Assembly: GCF_037975245.1 (NCBI RefSeq)
Contig: NC_092577.1
Span: forward strand, 11,972,013 to 12,036,012
Direction: 5' to 3'
DNA length: 64,000 nt
From: Apostichopus japonicus
Lineage: Eukaryota > Echinodermata > Holothuroidea > Aspidochirotida > Stichopodidae
Under the pieces are notes generated by a model that saw only the letters and a list, made by a program, of their open reading frames with translations, was not told the DNA's origin and made no database searches. The translations under genes were made by a program, and so were the position numbers. The number at the start of each line of letters is the position of its first letter. Positions within the stretch are counted from its first letter, which is position 1. Shown here one piece after another: positions 12,059 to 24,400 of this stretch.

Positions 12059-13311
12059 ACAGACTTACCATTCGGTGCGTCGTGGTCGGATCACAATATC
12101 AAAATTAATGGTATATGGTTTCGGCTACGATGCACCTTGTGATGTCACCTGGAACGAGCGGCCTGAGGTATTTGAGAGCAGACTCGAAACCTTTGGCACC
12201 CGCTGGCTTTCGATCTTGGGGAAAGTCACCGTTATTAATCGTTTCGTTTCGCCCATCTTGTGGTACCCGGGCGCGGTGTACCCAATTCCGCGTCGCGTCC
12301 TGGTGCGGTTGGAGAAGGCGATTTTTCATTCATATGGTCTGGTGGTTCAGAGCTTGTCAAGAGGGCGGTATTGTACGAAAAACTGGAGAAGGGGGGACTA
12401 GGGGTGGTTCATCTGGAAAGAAAGTTAACTTGTTTGTTATTTAAGCAATTGTTTGTAGCGGTAACTGACCCAGGGTTGCCTTGTTCATATTTTGTACGTT
12501 TTTGGGGCGGGTTGCACTTGCGTCGATGGGTTCCGGCGCTGTTTAGCAACAGACAACCGCATAGTAGCACACCAAGCAGAGTGGTGCGTGTCATTTGCTT
12601 CGCTCTTATTGAGTTGGCCCCTGTTGACCTGTCACGGCCGGCCCTCGTTCTCAGGTCGTTGCGGGATAGGGCCTTGAATGCAACTTTTGTACAGGGACGT
12701 CATCCTGTCGAAGTATGGCGTTCGGTGCATTCAAGGCTGAATGGTTGCAGGCTCCGTGATCTTGCATAGAGAATTGCACACGGTGCCTTGGTGACCAATC
12801 TGAAAAGGTATCACTGGCGATTGGGTGATTGACTGTGCCCGAGGACCGGCTGTGACAGCTTAGAGAGTACTGCCCATGTTTTTTGGCATTGCCCCTTTGT
12901 TTTGAACTTGTGGGAGTGGTTTCAGTCCTGGACCGACCGTTTAACGGGAGACCGTTCCTGGTCGGTAGGACAGGGCTTTGTTTTATATGGATTAGATCCT
13001 CCAGTTTGTTTTGTTGCTGTGTTGCAGCGTATTATTTATGTTTGTTCTGTTCGATTTTTGCCGTATCTGGGGCTGCCTTTTTGGGCGTTGGTGTGCTGGG
13101 GAAGGGTGTTTTGTTTTGCTGCGTGCTGGCCGTCCTTGTAGTATTTTTAATGTTTCAGTGGGTGGTTGGGCGTTTTGTCTCTGCAGGTCGGTGGGCGTAT
13201 GTACTTTTTTGGCTCGCTTGACCCGAGTTTCGTTTGTAAGAATGGGATGGTTTGGTAGTGCCGTTTGGCCGTGACGTTTTGTATCCCGTATGACGGATCA
13301 TGTAAAAAGCT
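12059..13311 (+). pseudogene. ORF2 C-terminus and 3' UTR of the Tx1-like element
   Basis: Frame-shifted pieces of the thumb and C-terminal domain follow the reverse transcriptase. Around 12830-12900 a C..C....H.FWHC pattern is readable (CPRTGCDSLESTAHVFWHC), the zinc-binding motif common at the end of L1/Tx1 ORF2 proteins. The last 400 bases match the 19125-19545 fragment, except that a block of about 140 bases present there (about 19165-19300) is missing here. The element ends at GTAAAAAGC. Confidence 0.7.
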
Positions 13312-14752
13312 AACAGACGCAGAAGGTTAAAGATAAACTTGGAGAATGCAATAAAGTACAAAACGAAGCTTAGAGGATATAGAAAATTGAAGAAGAGATA
13401 GAGACGGTCAGATTACCATTAATTTAGAAGAGGAATTAAGCCAAGTTAGAGGGAAATATGATAAAATCAGGAAAATTTAAAAAGACAATACGACGACGAA
13501 TACGAAGAGTTTAATCATAAATGTGATGAAACGGAGGGCGCACTCTTAGCACGCTTGGTAGCTGAAATGTTTGCTTTAAAGATTTAATAACAGCCAAAGA
13601 TCTGCATGTAAAGTAAAATAAAGACTAACTGAAAGAAATGTCACATTATTGTGACAAGATTATTTTTGTGACAAGAATATTCAATGGTCTAAGAACTTTA
13701 CAGCAACTACCTCATCTATTATTGCTTCTAAAGACGATTAGACAGACGCTCAGTGTATCCCTGATATTAGAGCAGCCTGTGAACCTCTGGTAGAAGAAAT
13801 GAAAGAAAAAAAAATTCTCAGGGTTAGAATCTTTATCTGATTTCTTTATCAGTGATATAAAGGACGTTATTTAGGACGTCACGAATGCTCCGCATGAAGA
13901 GTCAGTGGTTGATATTGCATAAATCAAAGCTAAACATTGGTGGATCCATGGTATTACGAGCAGCGGAGATGGCAATATCGTCATAACTGGTATGGCATCC
14001 CTGTGGTACTCGCACATCACTGTCGTCAACAGGAAAGTGGAAATACAACAACAGGATCAGTTTAATCATGGTAAAGGCATGTTATTTGCGTTATTGCTGT
14101 TCTTTATCAGAGTGCAAAGTTTTAACAGCCTGTTGGGCTGATGAAATCGAAATTTTCGATGTACGTAATGGTGCATATAGCGAGAAGAACATTTGTAACG
14201 TCATTATTAGGTGGCCATCTGATCAGTACGTGAGTTATGTACCTGTGAAGAATCATTTTATCGTCGGTATTGATAGCAGAGATGTATGTATTTACTGATC
14301 AATTAAATTGCAGTCACATGTTTACACTACCAGATGAAATCGATGGGGTTTGAATATCACTGTACATAGGGGTAATATCATTGTCTGTTACAAACGTAGT
14401 AATAGTATATTTGCAGTTGCCATGTAGGAATCATGTATGCTAATGTATGCTAATGTATGAATGTATGCTAATGTATGAATTCACCAAACCAGACCTCGAT
14501 GAATACGACTGGAGTTCTTTCAGTGTCTGCAGAGACAAGAACGAGTTCAAATATATGTTATGGTTTACAGGCATCTTACGTCAGCGGAGATATATGCTGG
14601 TACAATACATTCAGGATGGTCAACAGTTATTTACAAGAATAGTACATGATGATGCTAGCTGAGTGACAATGCTAGAAAGGATGGGACGGAAAAAGTTATT
14701 AGCAATATCGACTTCAGGAAAGATGTACACGTACGGTCTAGTAATGACGTAG
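13312..14752 (+). pseudogene. TRIM-type gene relic, coiled coil and C-terminal region (copy 2, 3' part)
   Basis: This continues copy 2 after the Tx1-like insertion and parallels 4080-5408. A Glu/Lys-rich coiled coil comes first (13330-13640), then the block with PDIRAACEPLVEEMK (about 13740-13900), an ITG..S..HITVVNR strand region (13985-14040), and C-terminal propeller-like sequence (14068-14662) ending in YTYGLVMT before the TAG at 14750-14752. Stops and frameshifts are frequent. A small tandem expansion of ATGTATGCTA units sits at 14432-14480 inside the C-terminal region. Together with 7931-8558 it gives the order RING, B-box1, B-box2, coiled coil, C-terminal domain. Confidence 0.7.
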
Positions 14753-16660
14753 ATTAAAGAAATACTTTAACGTATAATTAGACAGAACCTTACACGGTGG
14801 ATTTAAACATAATTCAGAAATTTATTAATCGAGAAATACGACTTCTACATTTTCTATAACAAACGTTTGATATATTTTATTTGTTTGATTATTTCTGCTT
14901 CTTTTTTCCTTTCCAACAGATAGTATCCAAAAACCGTGTTTCTTTTGGATGCGGAGGGTGTAGGGTAGCGGGTGGCAGAAAATTGTTCATTGCTCAGTTG
15001 GAATAAAGTAAACAATTGAACCTTGTGAAGAAAAATGTTGAATTGACGAGATACGATAAGTTGTCAAATTTTCTGAGTTTTGATAATATATTATCTTGTT
15101 ATCTTAACAATTTACTGACAAAATGTCAACTTATGGGCAAAGTTTTTATTTATGTTGATGTCACTTTTAAGCTTCCGTAGTTATAACCTTCGCTGTGCAA
15201 CATTTTTTTTAGAATTGTATTACTACGACATAAAATTACAACCATGGAGCTGTTAACATTTCCATGATACAACATAATGTAGGTTGAAAAGTGACTTCAA
15301 AAGTACTAATGCATGTATGAAGGTTCAATGTACCTATGGCGTAGAATATCAAATATTAATATGACTTGTTATTAATAAATCACGAGTACTTTCGAAAGGG
15401 AATATAAACACTACACAAGATCAGGCGGTTGATGAGCGATCTACTCATGTATAGGCTATTGTGTATCTGAGCTGATAATAACAATAATACTACATAATCC
15501 TAGACAAGAGTTACAGAAGCTTCTTTTTGAAATAATTATCATCTTAATTGTCCGGTCTAATTAGTCATACTTCGTAATCCGAAGATATAATGATTTCGGA
15601 AACATTAAATTCGTAAAATTTGATTTCAAAAACAATCACGTGTTTTGGTCAACTCCATTCATGGTCACATCTCATAGAATCACATCTCATATCTCGTGTA
15701 ATTAATAAAACGCTTTACAAAGAAAGTATTCTGAGTTGACATTTCACGACAATCTTGTTTTCATGAGCTATGACAGCAGTTAATTTAGTTACTCTTACGG
15801 CAATATAAGAATTCGCAATTCTGTCTGTAACATGTGGTAAGTTGTGATCTCTTTTGAAAAGCTGGTTTGATGCGGTGCTATTCCAGACGTTCATCTAGTT
15901 CCTTACACAGTAATACGGAACTATGTATTTCTAACACATAGTAAGAAGTGATCCATGCGCAAAGCCGATGCGGTGCGGAGTTTGAACGATTTCCTTCCTA
16001 CTTGAAATACTATATATCGTATTTATATTCACATACAGTGTGTTGTCATACCCCTGAAAATCTGGTGTCGTGTAGTATTTATTTGTACGAACGGGATTCA
16101 CCTACCTTCTTGTACTGGCTAAGGGTCTTGATTCTATATAACACATAGTAAGTTGAACAACTGGTTTAGTGCAGAACTAGGATAGACGATTCACTTCCTT
16201 TATAGTAATATCACACACATGTTAAATTGTGATTTCTCTCAACAACTTACACCCTAATTTGGAGAATACGGCTTTCAATATTATTTGTGTTAACTAACGA
16301 AAAATGTCAAAAGTCATGTTCTCCACGGAGGTCAAACATCAGAATAGAGCAAAATGTGTACAAAAGCGCTCTTGAACTTGAGTATGGGTCTACTGCAGGA
16401 CTTAAAGCTACGCTCATGAAGAAGAATGCTTTACGTAGTGCCTCCGTGACTTATGATATCATAAGGTAAAAGGTCAGGGTTAGAAGGTCAAAAAACAGCA
16501 TTTTGCTACTTTGCGTAATCCAAACTAACAATATGGCTCCAAAAAAAGATACCACAGGCAATATTCTACATTAGTTAACGTAAATGGCCATATGTAACGT
16601 CATCAAAGCAGCCAGCAACAACAGCCTACACACCAGAGTATGTTAACTCTTCTCGCTATA
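14753..16660. other. Non-coding stretch
   Basis: AT-rich sequence with no recognisable gene. A 49-base region near 15900-15960 resembles 16140-16200 (..ACACATAGTAAG..), suggesting a small local duplication. No RNA gene was seen. Confidence 0.4.
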
Positions 16661-16735
16661 ATCTCACCTTGTCCGTGGCTTAATATATATTACTCAACTT
16701 GTGTTGTTTGGTGAAACCGTAGATGTGATTTCAAT
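16661..16735 (+). pseudogene. Short DMT transporter fragment
   Basis: About 75 bases match the transporter coding sequence near 21335-21410 (CTGTCCGTGGC..GTGTTGTTTGGTGAA.CCGTAGAT). There is no frame on either side. It is a third trace of the transporter in the window and points to repeated local copying. Confidence 0.65.
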
Positions 16736-16879
16736 GTTTGTGCCTCGCAATTGAATGTTAGTTGCGGGAACTAACTGCTGAACAATGTTGATCTTGCTGT
16801 CAAAATGTTTAAAGTTGTACCATAATGATGCATATAAAATCTGGGATACTTAAAAACAAATCTTGATAACTAAAAATGA

Positions 16880-17560
16880 GGTCAAGGGTCAAGGACAATG
16901 GTACGGTACAAGGTGAAAGAGAAGAACACAGAAGCTCTAGTTGAGATGATATATACAGAGATGGCTAGCCATAATATCGTTGTACGTCAAACGCAAGATG
17001 ATGGTTACAGGCTCATGGACATGGTCAAAAGTGAGAAAGACCACGGTTGTTGTCGTCGCACAAGACACTGATTTATTGATGTTTCTCTGCTTTCATTGGC
17101 GAAGCAACTGTTCAAATTTTTACTTAAAATCTCTATGATAGACTTCGGTCACCAGGAAGAGTTCGACTTCAAGTACGGGTGGGGTGGAAAGGACACCATT
17201 TCATGCATTCATGGGCATACCAAATGTGCTCTCTACAAATACAGATTCCCTGCCTGCCAGTGTCATCACTGCATTCAGAAGTAATAATTCAAATGAACCC
17301 GCAACTCGAAAAGCGGGATTAAAAGCAATGCAGATCACTTATGGCTGTGGGGAGAATTCCCTCAAATGGGCTCGCTATATATAACGTATCAGATGCAAGT
17401 AGCCAATTGTAAAATCGACCCTGACCGTCTACTTCCAAGGTAAAATGCAACAGCACAACATTCCCTATGAGCACATATGCAAGTTGTGACATGGAAGCAT
17501 CTACACACCTCCGTTCTTTAGTCTATTGGGAAAGGTGGGAGGTAGATGACAACGTAAGAC
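16880..17560 (+). pseudogene. Decayed transposon-type ORF with VVVVAQDTDLL and GKDT motifs
   Basis: Broken frames contain VVVVAQDTDLLMFLCFHW (about 17040-17095) and, about 100 bases on, a stretch with GKDTISCIHGHTKCALYKYRF (from about 17190). The pattern of a ..DTD.L.LL..H. block followed by an HA..GCDT.S..HG..K block is one I associate with uncharacterised transposon-linked animal proteins; here the usual Cys of GCDT reads Lys. A later block (17285-17384) stays open in another frame. Multiple stops and shifts show decay. The family is not firmly identified, and DNA transposon origin is an inference. Confidence 0.4.
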
Positions 17561-19111
17561 TCAGACCGAAGATGCTGACCGGTAGATGATTTTAAATGCA
17601 CATATGAGTACATTAACGGCAATGAACTGTTTGACAACAACCTCAAAGTGATGTGATATGCTTTAGATATGGCCTATATTATGAACTCAATGGGGGAGGT
17701 GAAGATAACACTTTCGTAAATTTTGGACTTTTTTTTCTTTAGCTATAGGGTCTTTAGTTTGTAAATTATGATCGTTTCAGATCAACGATGAGCGATCCTT
17801 GAAATTTACAGATGAAACGAAAAGTAACCCCCACTAACTGACAATTTACTTTCAATTCAAACATTTTGTATAAGTAACATCGTATTAGCTCATTGCAGGA
17901 TATTCCTACTTCTTCGGAATGTTTATTGAGAAACTAGTCTTAATCATTTCTATTTGAACTGGCAAAAAAAAATGCCGTTTGGATAAATAAAATATTAACT
18001 CCGATCGGGACTGATTATCTTCGTTGCAGAAATGAATGGATATATGGAAAACAAAAGTAGTCGAGTGCGTTACTCTTTTCTATTTAATTTGAGAGGAGAG
18101 CACGAAAGAATATTACATCAAAGTCATGCTTTTCAATGCAATCTCTCACCCACCCACAAATGTATACAATGTAGCGTTCAACGTGACATGAAAAGGACAC
18201 GGACTCAATTGAGATGCATTCATTTGAGATGCACGCATACCGCGGATACTTTGAAGGGATTTATTCGGTTGTGTTTAATGACAACATAAGCATAATACAT
18301 TATTTTTCTTTTGCGCCTTCAATCGAAACCGAACGTCTCAACACGCTTAGAAACACAAACACCCCCTCCCCCTCCTACCCAAAAAGACGCAAAAACATCA
18401 GAGAGAAGAATCATTAACGGTTTGTGTGTACCAAAACAAACGGCAAAATTAGAGCAAACAGATATTACCTACCTACTAAAAGAAAGCCATACGACAATGT
18501 AACAAATTAACTATTTAATAGTGATTGTGATGCAGAGAATATTACAGGCTCGTACAGGGAGGTGCTCCATTACTCATGTCACCATAGTATATTTTACGGA
18601 CCAAACAGCACTTCTCGTTTCCCAAAAATATCTATTCAGTCCCTTTCAAAATAGATACTTAAATGGAATTATCGGAACACGTTGCACAAGCCCCGTTTTG
18701 CTTTGAGAGTAAAGCTAAAGATGTGGGCAAAACTTGCCCAAATTATATATTTCCAGGGAGGTAAAAATATTTTACGCCTCTCTGTTTTGCTGTTCGTTGA
18801 CTTCCATGAAACTTTCCTAAGATGTTTAAATTATAAAATATTTTCGATTGTCTTAAAAAAATGGCTAATCAGGCGTACATCCCACGTGCAAATTGAAAAT
18901 CGACAGTCGAGTAGCCTAGGCCATAAATATGATGATTACCTTCCTGAACAACACCAGTGTTTTACACTGATTGATACAGCTCCATGCCTAAGTAGGCAGG
19001 ACTGGATCAATAATGTGGAATGACAAACACCAAGGAATTTCAGTATTTTCAGGTAAATTGTCGGTTTTATTGACATACATTTATCGAATGCAATGATGGC
19101 TTCACGACCCC
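17561..19111. other. Non-coding stretch
   Basis: No gene recognised. Several 60-110 codon frames occur on the plus strand (18032-18502, 18682-19023), but they overlap one another, lack motifs and have chance-like composition. Confidence 0.45.
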
Positions 19112-19124
19112 CACCCCCGCTGGT

Positions 19125-19545
19125 AGCTGTCGGTAGCTGTGTTGCACCGCATCATTTTTGTTTACTCTATTGTAAAAAAACATGTTTGGCGGAATAGATG
19201 TAATTTGGTTTTTAGGGGGAAATTTGCCAGTTGGCAGGCAGTCCTGGAGGCGGTGAAGTGTGACATTCGCCTTCAAATTGAAGGGGATTTTCGCCGTTTA
19301 TCTGAGGCTGCCTTTTTTGGACGCTGGTGTGCTGGGGAGGGGTTTTTCGTTTCGCTGCGTGCGGGTCGTCCTTTTGTAGGTTTTTGAATGTTTGAGTGGG
19401 GGGTTGGGCGTTTTGTCTCTGCAGGTCGGCGGGCGTATGTTTTTTTGGCTCGCTAGACCTGAGTTTCGTTTGTCAGAATGGGATGGTTCGGTAGTGCCGT
19501 TTGGCCGTGACGTTTTGTATCCCGCATGGCGGGTCACGTAAAAAG
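19125..19545 (+). mobile_element. Tx1-like retrotransposon, short 3' fragment with target duplication
   Basis: A 421-base 5'-truncated copy of the 8559-13311 element, covering the end of ORF2 and the 3' UTR and closing with ..CACGTAAAAAG. It is flanked by a perfect 13-base direct repeat CACCCCCGCTGGT (19112-19124 and 19546-19558). Heavy 5' truncation with an intact 3' end and target duplication is the signature of target-primed reverse transcription. It keeps about 140 internal bases (19165-19300) that the longer copy lacks. Confidence 0.85.
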
Positions 19546-19558
19546 CACCCCCGCTGGT

Positions 19559-20019
19559 TGAATCACTGAGTCGGTATCAGTTTATGATTTATCCGACCAT
19601 GCTCTTAATTTTATGAGATTTAAATCCGATAGTTTCTCACAAGCGATGTTAAGTCTGGTGTATTTAGTTCACATATTATACTAACCATAGGTTAGAAGGC
19701 AGATACGTATACTTCTAGAGCGGCTACATCCCTCCTCCTCCCATCCCCTTCACTGACATACATGATATTTATGTAATGCCTGCGTTGTATTAAAATAGGG
19801 ATCATTGTTGGGATTGAAATACTGGTATTTAGACTTCCTTGTTTATTATTTTGCTGTACTTTTCTGTTCATTTCAGCAAGCTGGATCGAATAGCTGATAG
19901 TCTCGCTTGAGCTATGTGTTATCAGCCTGGTTGTAGTTTTGGCAGTTGACAACCTCCCATGGATATGATATTGCGTTTAGGCCCAGCATCATCCACGACT
20001 TTCAGCCTACTGCAGATTA
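19559..20019. other. Non-coding stretch upstream of the duplicated block
   Basis: No gene or repeat recognised. The inverted similarity to the left arm begins near 20020. Confidence 0.4.
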
Positions 20020-20559
20020 CACAAAAGATAATTATTATACTGCAAAACAATATTTTTCTCTCTGAACTTATCTAATGGAATGACGGACAACCACGATAGG
20101 AACGTACTACTACTAAGCTTAAACATAGTTAGCCTATACGAGACCGAGTAGAAAGAATTCAGGCTCCTTCAGTGGTGGAAGTGGTGAACGGTACCCTTAC
20201 ATGACATCCTGGACCGACAGCGACTTACTTATATAGAATAATGATAAAAGGGATTACCGACCATTTGTGACAATTTTATTCGGTCTACTGTAGAAATTGC
20301 GGGTTGGGTATATACCTTGTACAGGAGAAATTGGAAGTTCTTAAATATGTGATCAACCGATTCAACTACTCACGACTGTACGCGGTATGTGTATCAATGT
20401 AAATGAATAATAAATAACTTGGGATTAACAAACACGAGTTAGCTGCACTGCCAAACCGAGAGAGACCAAGAACCCTGTGTATTCTGAATGTAACTTTTCT
20501 ACCTTGGCGGCACCCCTCTATTAGCAAATATCGCTAGCTTCAATGTACCTGTTGTGATA

Positions 20560-21480
20560 ATGGAGGCAATGGCAGCCGTGTTTGCGTCAAACGCAGGGAT
20601 CGTTTATAGTTTATTGTATGGAATTCTCATGTGTGTTGAAAACTGTTTTGCTAAACTTGCGTTAGGAATTACTCCTGCATCCTTTTTAATATTTGCAAGA
20701 TGTGTTGCCATATTATGTCTGACGCCTTTCATAGAATGGGACGGCGCATCTACTTTAGATACGTGGGATCTCTGCCTATATATATCATGTAGTATCATGG
20801 GTATCTTTCCTTATGCGATTTTAATTGATGGTCTAAATTATATCGGTATAGGTGATGCCTCGGCCATTTTATTTGGAGGTAACGTGTTTCTAGTAAGTAT
20901 TATTGGCCATTTCGCTTTGGACGAGAAACTATCCTTTTATGATGTGGCAGTATTGTCGATCGACGTCATCGGTGTCGTTTTAGTGACAAAGCCATCTGTG
21001 ATATTTGGAACAGAGGAGACGCAGGCCCTTCTTTACCAAGAAAGAGAGTTAGGAGTGATCTTGTTGTTGTTAGCAGCTATTTGCTTAGCCGTTTGGCCTG
21101 TACTCGGTCGAATGTTACAGCAACGGAATTCTCTCTATTGTGTACTGTTGTCATCTCTTCATGGGTTTTGGGGAATGTTTCTGGCCGGGATGTGGATAAC
21201 ATTTGAACCTGATTGGGTACTACCAACAAGTTGGGAAGCTATACTAGCTGTCATTGGTTATATTGTCTTCAGCATAGGACAACTTATTTGTGCAACCAAA
21301 GCTCTCGAAACAGAAGACGCTAAGTCCATCGGGCTTTCTCTGACACTGTCCGTGGCCGTATCGTATATTGCTCAGATTGTGTTGTTTGGTGAATCCGTAG
21401 ATTGGACTTCAACGACTGGAGCTGTATTGGTTCTTATTTGTGTGATTGCAGTAGATTGCCAGAGGCTCGTTAAAACTTAA
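20560..21480 (+). CDS. Drug/metabolite transporter, EamA / SLC35G-like
   Basis: A single-exon gene for 306 residues. It encodes about ten hydrophobic helices arranged as two EamA-type halves, the usual size and layout of SLC35G (TMEM20-like) members of the drug/metabolite transporter superfamily. Visible landmarks are the first helix with LYGILMCVENCFAKLAL, the GDASAILFGGNVFLV segment of the first half, a short polar linker near residues 148-162, the second-half LAVWPVLGRML, and the closing ATKALETEDAKSIGLSLTLS and VLFGESVDW segments. The substrate is unknown; a membrane solute carrier is the safe description. I use the ATG at 20560 because the open frame's upstream GTG (20554) is not an animal start. 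It ends at TAA 21478-21480. Two relics of the gene lie at 1968-2080 (-) and 16661-16735 (+), so it is the intact survivor of local duplication. Absence of introns may mean retroposition or a family trait. Confidence 0.85.
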   Translation: MEAMAAVFASNAGIVYSLLYGILMCVENCFAKLALGITPASFLIFARCVAILCLTPFIEWDGASTLDTWDLCLYISCSIMGIFPYAILIDGLNYIGIGDASAILFGGNVFLVSIIGHFALDEKLSFYDVAVLSIDVIGVVLVTKPSVIFGTEETQALLYQERELGVILLLLAAICLAVWPVLGRMLQQRNSLYCVLLSSLHGFWGMFLAGMWITFEPDWVLPTSWEAILAVIGYIVFSIGQLICATKALETEDAKSIGLSLTLSVAVSYIAQIVLFGESVDWTSTTGAVLVLICVIAVDCQRLVKT

Positions 21481-24400
21481 ATACGTGAAATATACAACAA
21501 CAAAGGTAGAAAACTTTGTTTGATATAAATTGAATCATGGAATATCATAAACATATTCCAAAAATGTGTTATCATATTAGTTATCATATTAGTTTACTTT
21601 ATGTTCAAACTTTAAAGGGAAAACGCTATTCTCTGTGTCATTAAATGACACTCCTTTTTGTATTGAAATATTACAAGTTATGATTTTAATTTTTACTATA
21701 ATCTTTCTCCTTAATTTTTTTTGGAATTGGCAATCAACGTATTAATCAATACGACAACATCAGCGACAGATATAGAAGCTCACATGGTTGTAGATATCCA
21801 TATAATGGACCATTAGGCAAATTAACAGCCTATACTTCTTTGACCGTTTACTGGGCGGAACATACCCAAAAATACCTAACTTTTGGGGGAAAAAACTGTA
21901 TCTTCCTTACTCTTCTAGCTATAGACTTGGTTTGAGTGTCAGGCTAAAGCTGAATACAAATCTATAAATAAATACCTATTTTTAGGGGAGTGATATTAAT
22001 GTTTATTTCAAAATGTTGGTTCAAACTTTGTTTTGATTCAAAAAGTGTGAAATTCTATATTTTGACTTTTTTTCTCAAAAAAGCTAGGCTCCACTTCGAA
22101 AAAGGCCAGCACCTTCATAAATGTTCTATAACAGACATAAAAAACTACCCTGAAAAGATCAGGGCTATAGATAATTGGACATTTGAGTTATCATCGGAAT
22201 ATTGCCAAAAATCCGTCAAAAACCGAAAAATAATTGAAAAATCTTCATTGTTTCATTAAATCATATCTCGTGCACCAAACACCCTTTTTTTCAAAAATAT
22301 TTAAATATTACGTTCTTTACATGCTTCCTTACATGAGTAAGCAAATTAATATCTTCATAGCGCCAACAATTCGTTGTAAGAATGATTTCCACGGTGCACG
22401 TGTGAGTGTACATACGTGTATTGCATATACGTGTATTGTTTAACTATTGTATCCTGGTGGAGGGGTCGTGTCCGTATTTTTTATGACAATCCTTATATCT
22501 CGGTCATTTGTTTATAGCCTCAAATGATAGGAAATATTTTCGATCAAACTATTTTAACATAAAATACACTAAAAAACGTTTATTGCTATTGGTGGTATGT
22601 ATTCCAAAATAAGCTGTTTGGGGGCCTTATTTATTTACATACATAATGAGCCAAAACTTAGTGAAACTTAGCAGATATGAAATCAACTATTGTAACCCTG
22701 CCGTTGATATCAAGGTTCTTGTACAAATTATTCCTCTGAATTGATGTTAGTTGAGTCCCAAAAAAATCACTTTCTGCATTTTACTAAACTTGGTCACATT
22801 TCATTGTGCAAGGGATGCTTCATCCATATCCGATTCTCTCAACTGCTATCAGCTGACACCATTATGCAAGGAAAGAATTGAGTGACACGTGACAAAAGAA
22901 TATAATCAGGAAAACCGTTCCACATCACAACAGACAGCAAGAAGACTAACGGGTATATCACTACATGATCAGAGCTATATAACAATACAAACCGGTTTCA
23001 TTATTTTTGGTATAGAGTACCAAACACCGTATCCGTTATCAATTCGATTGTATTATTGGAAAACCGATTACAAGTAATATAATATAAACGTAAAGTGTAA
23101 GGCAAACCCAGCATGCAGCTAGTAGTATTTTGTACCGCATCCGCAAAAAAACACCCAGATATTTATGTACAGATCAGTTTTTAGCATGTAGATTTTTGCA
23201 TGTCACTGTTTCAATGTACAAATACCCAAAAGAACTAACATATATACGTTCATTTATAACGCCATAATTTTCTTCACAGAGCATGTCAATTCTGTCTTTG
23301 TTCGTTGCTGTAAACTTTTGATAAAGCTTCACGTTTAAAGAAAATCATACGATGTGTTTAAAGGTATAAAGGTACTTGCCCGTGTTAAAGACAATGCTAA
23401 AACTATCTTCCAATATGTTTGTTCATAGAACCTACGAAATATATTTAGTTCGAACATTTCAGAGATAGGGAACAGCAAGTGGATGTGTTTGGGCTGTCAA
23501 CCGGTAACTAATTCCGAGACAAATGTTTTTTAACTGATCATAGTATTATGGTTACTGTGGTGAAGGTACCAAAGGGGGTGGACAGGTGACACGTGTGTGA
23601 CTGGCTCCCGTTCCTGCTTAGACATTTCCTTAACTGATTCAGAACATATTACAGAAGTGCTCAGGTATTCGGTTTTAACTGTGTGTTATTGGTTGTCCAT
23701 TTATTGGCATTCGATCGCTTTCAACTCTTTTTGTAATCCTATCAAATAGAAAACCAGTAAAGAGACGTGATGACACCTTCAAGAATGATTGTTCCTTTGC
23801 ACAGGAAGTGTTGTGGGCCCCGTCTGTGGGTTTGACCATTATTTATATAAAAAAAAATTACGTGTATTAGACCTGACGAAGCAGAAGATACAGAGACTTA
23901 CTCAACCATCTACGAATATTACGTAACATTTGTCAGTTTGGTATTGCAATATGTTTGCTAATACTAACGGGTGGGACGTTGTGTCCTCAAGTGTTATATC
24001 CCTCTGAATGTTTCACTGGTATTGCCAATGGTTTGTTTTCTATTTCGAAAAGAAAGAGTTAATTATATTCCTGGTGAAAACACTTGGCTATAAGTATTTG
24101 TTCTTCTGCGTGGACAATTTCCTGACAGAATATTCTTTTCGTTTCCTTATATGATTGGTGGTAATTATCGTGGTTATATTATCTTATTTATTTAATATTC
24201 GCTCATCTGATGACGTATGATGATTTCGAAAAGATTACTACTCAAATGTGTACACAATGTTCAGTGTGTCCCCAATTTCAGGACAAACATGTTTCTACTT
24301 AGGACTGATGGTGGTGGTTATCTTCATGTTTATTTTGCCTTCAAAACAGTAGGATTGATTATTGGTATTTTCAAAAGAATTCAAGCGTTATAATTCAGCT

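Larger units (their letters stand above)
8559..13311 (+). mobile_element. Tx1/L1-like non-LTR retrotransposon, nearly full length, decayed
   Basis: A 4.75-kb element, clearly richer in GC than its surroundings, inserted in the TRIM-type pseudogene. AACAG at 8554-8558 recurs at 13312-13316 and is a probable short target duplication. It has the two-ORF layout of the Tx1/L1 group: an ORF1 with CCHC zinc knuckles, then an ORF2 with an apurinic-type endonuclease, reverse transcriptase and a C-terminal Cys/His motif. The 3' end reads ..GTAAAAAGC with no poly(A) tail, and the same end closes the copies at 19125-19545 and 50473-52609. The 5' end (TTGGCT.TCGTGGAGTGC) is shared with the 50473-52609 copy, so this copy appears complete. 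Frameshifts in both ORFs make it inactive. Confidence 0.85.

Noticed and set aside
18032-19023. Chain of plus-strand frames as a gene
   Set aside because: The frames overlap in different phases, lack motifs and show no splice logic.
20554-20559. Upstream GTG start for the transporter
   Set aside because: Animal genes rarely start at GTG, and the ATG at 20560 lies just two codons later.
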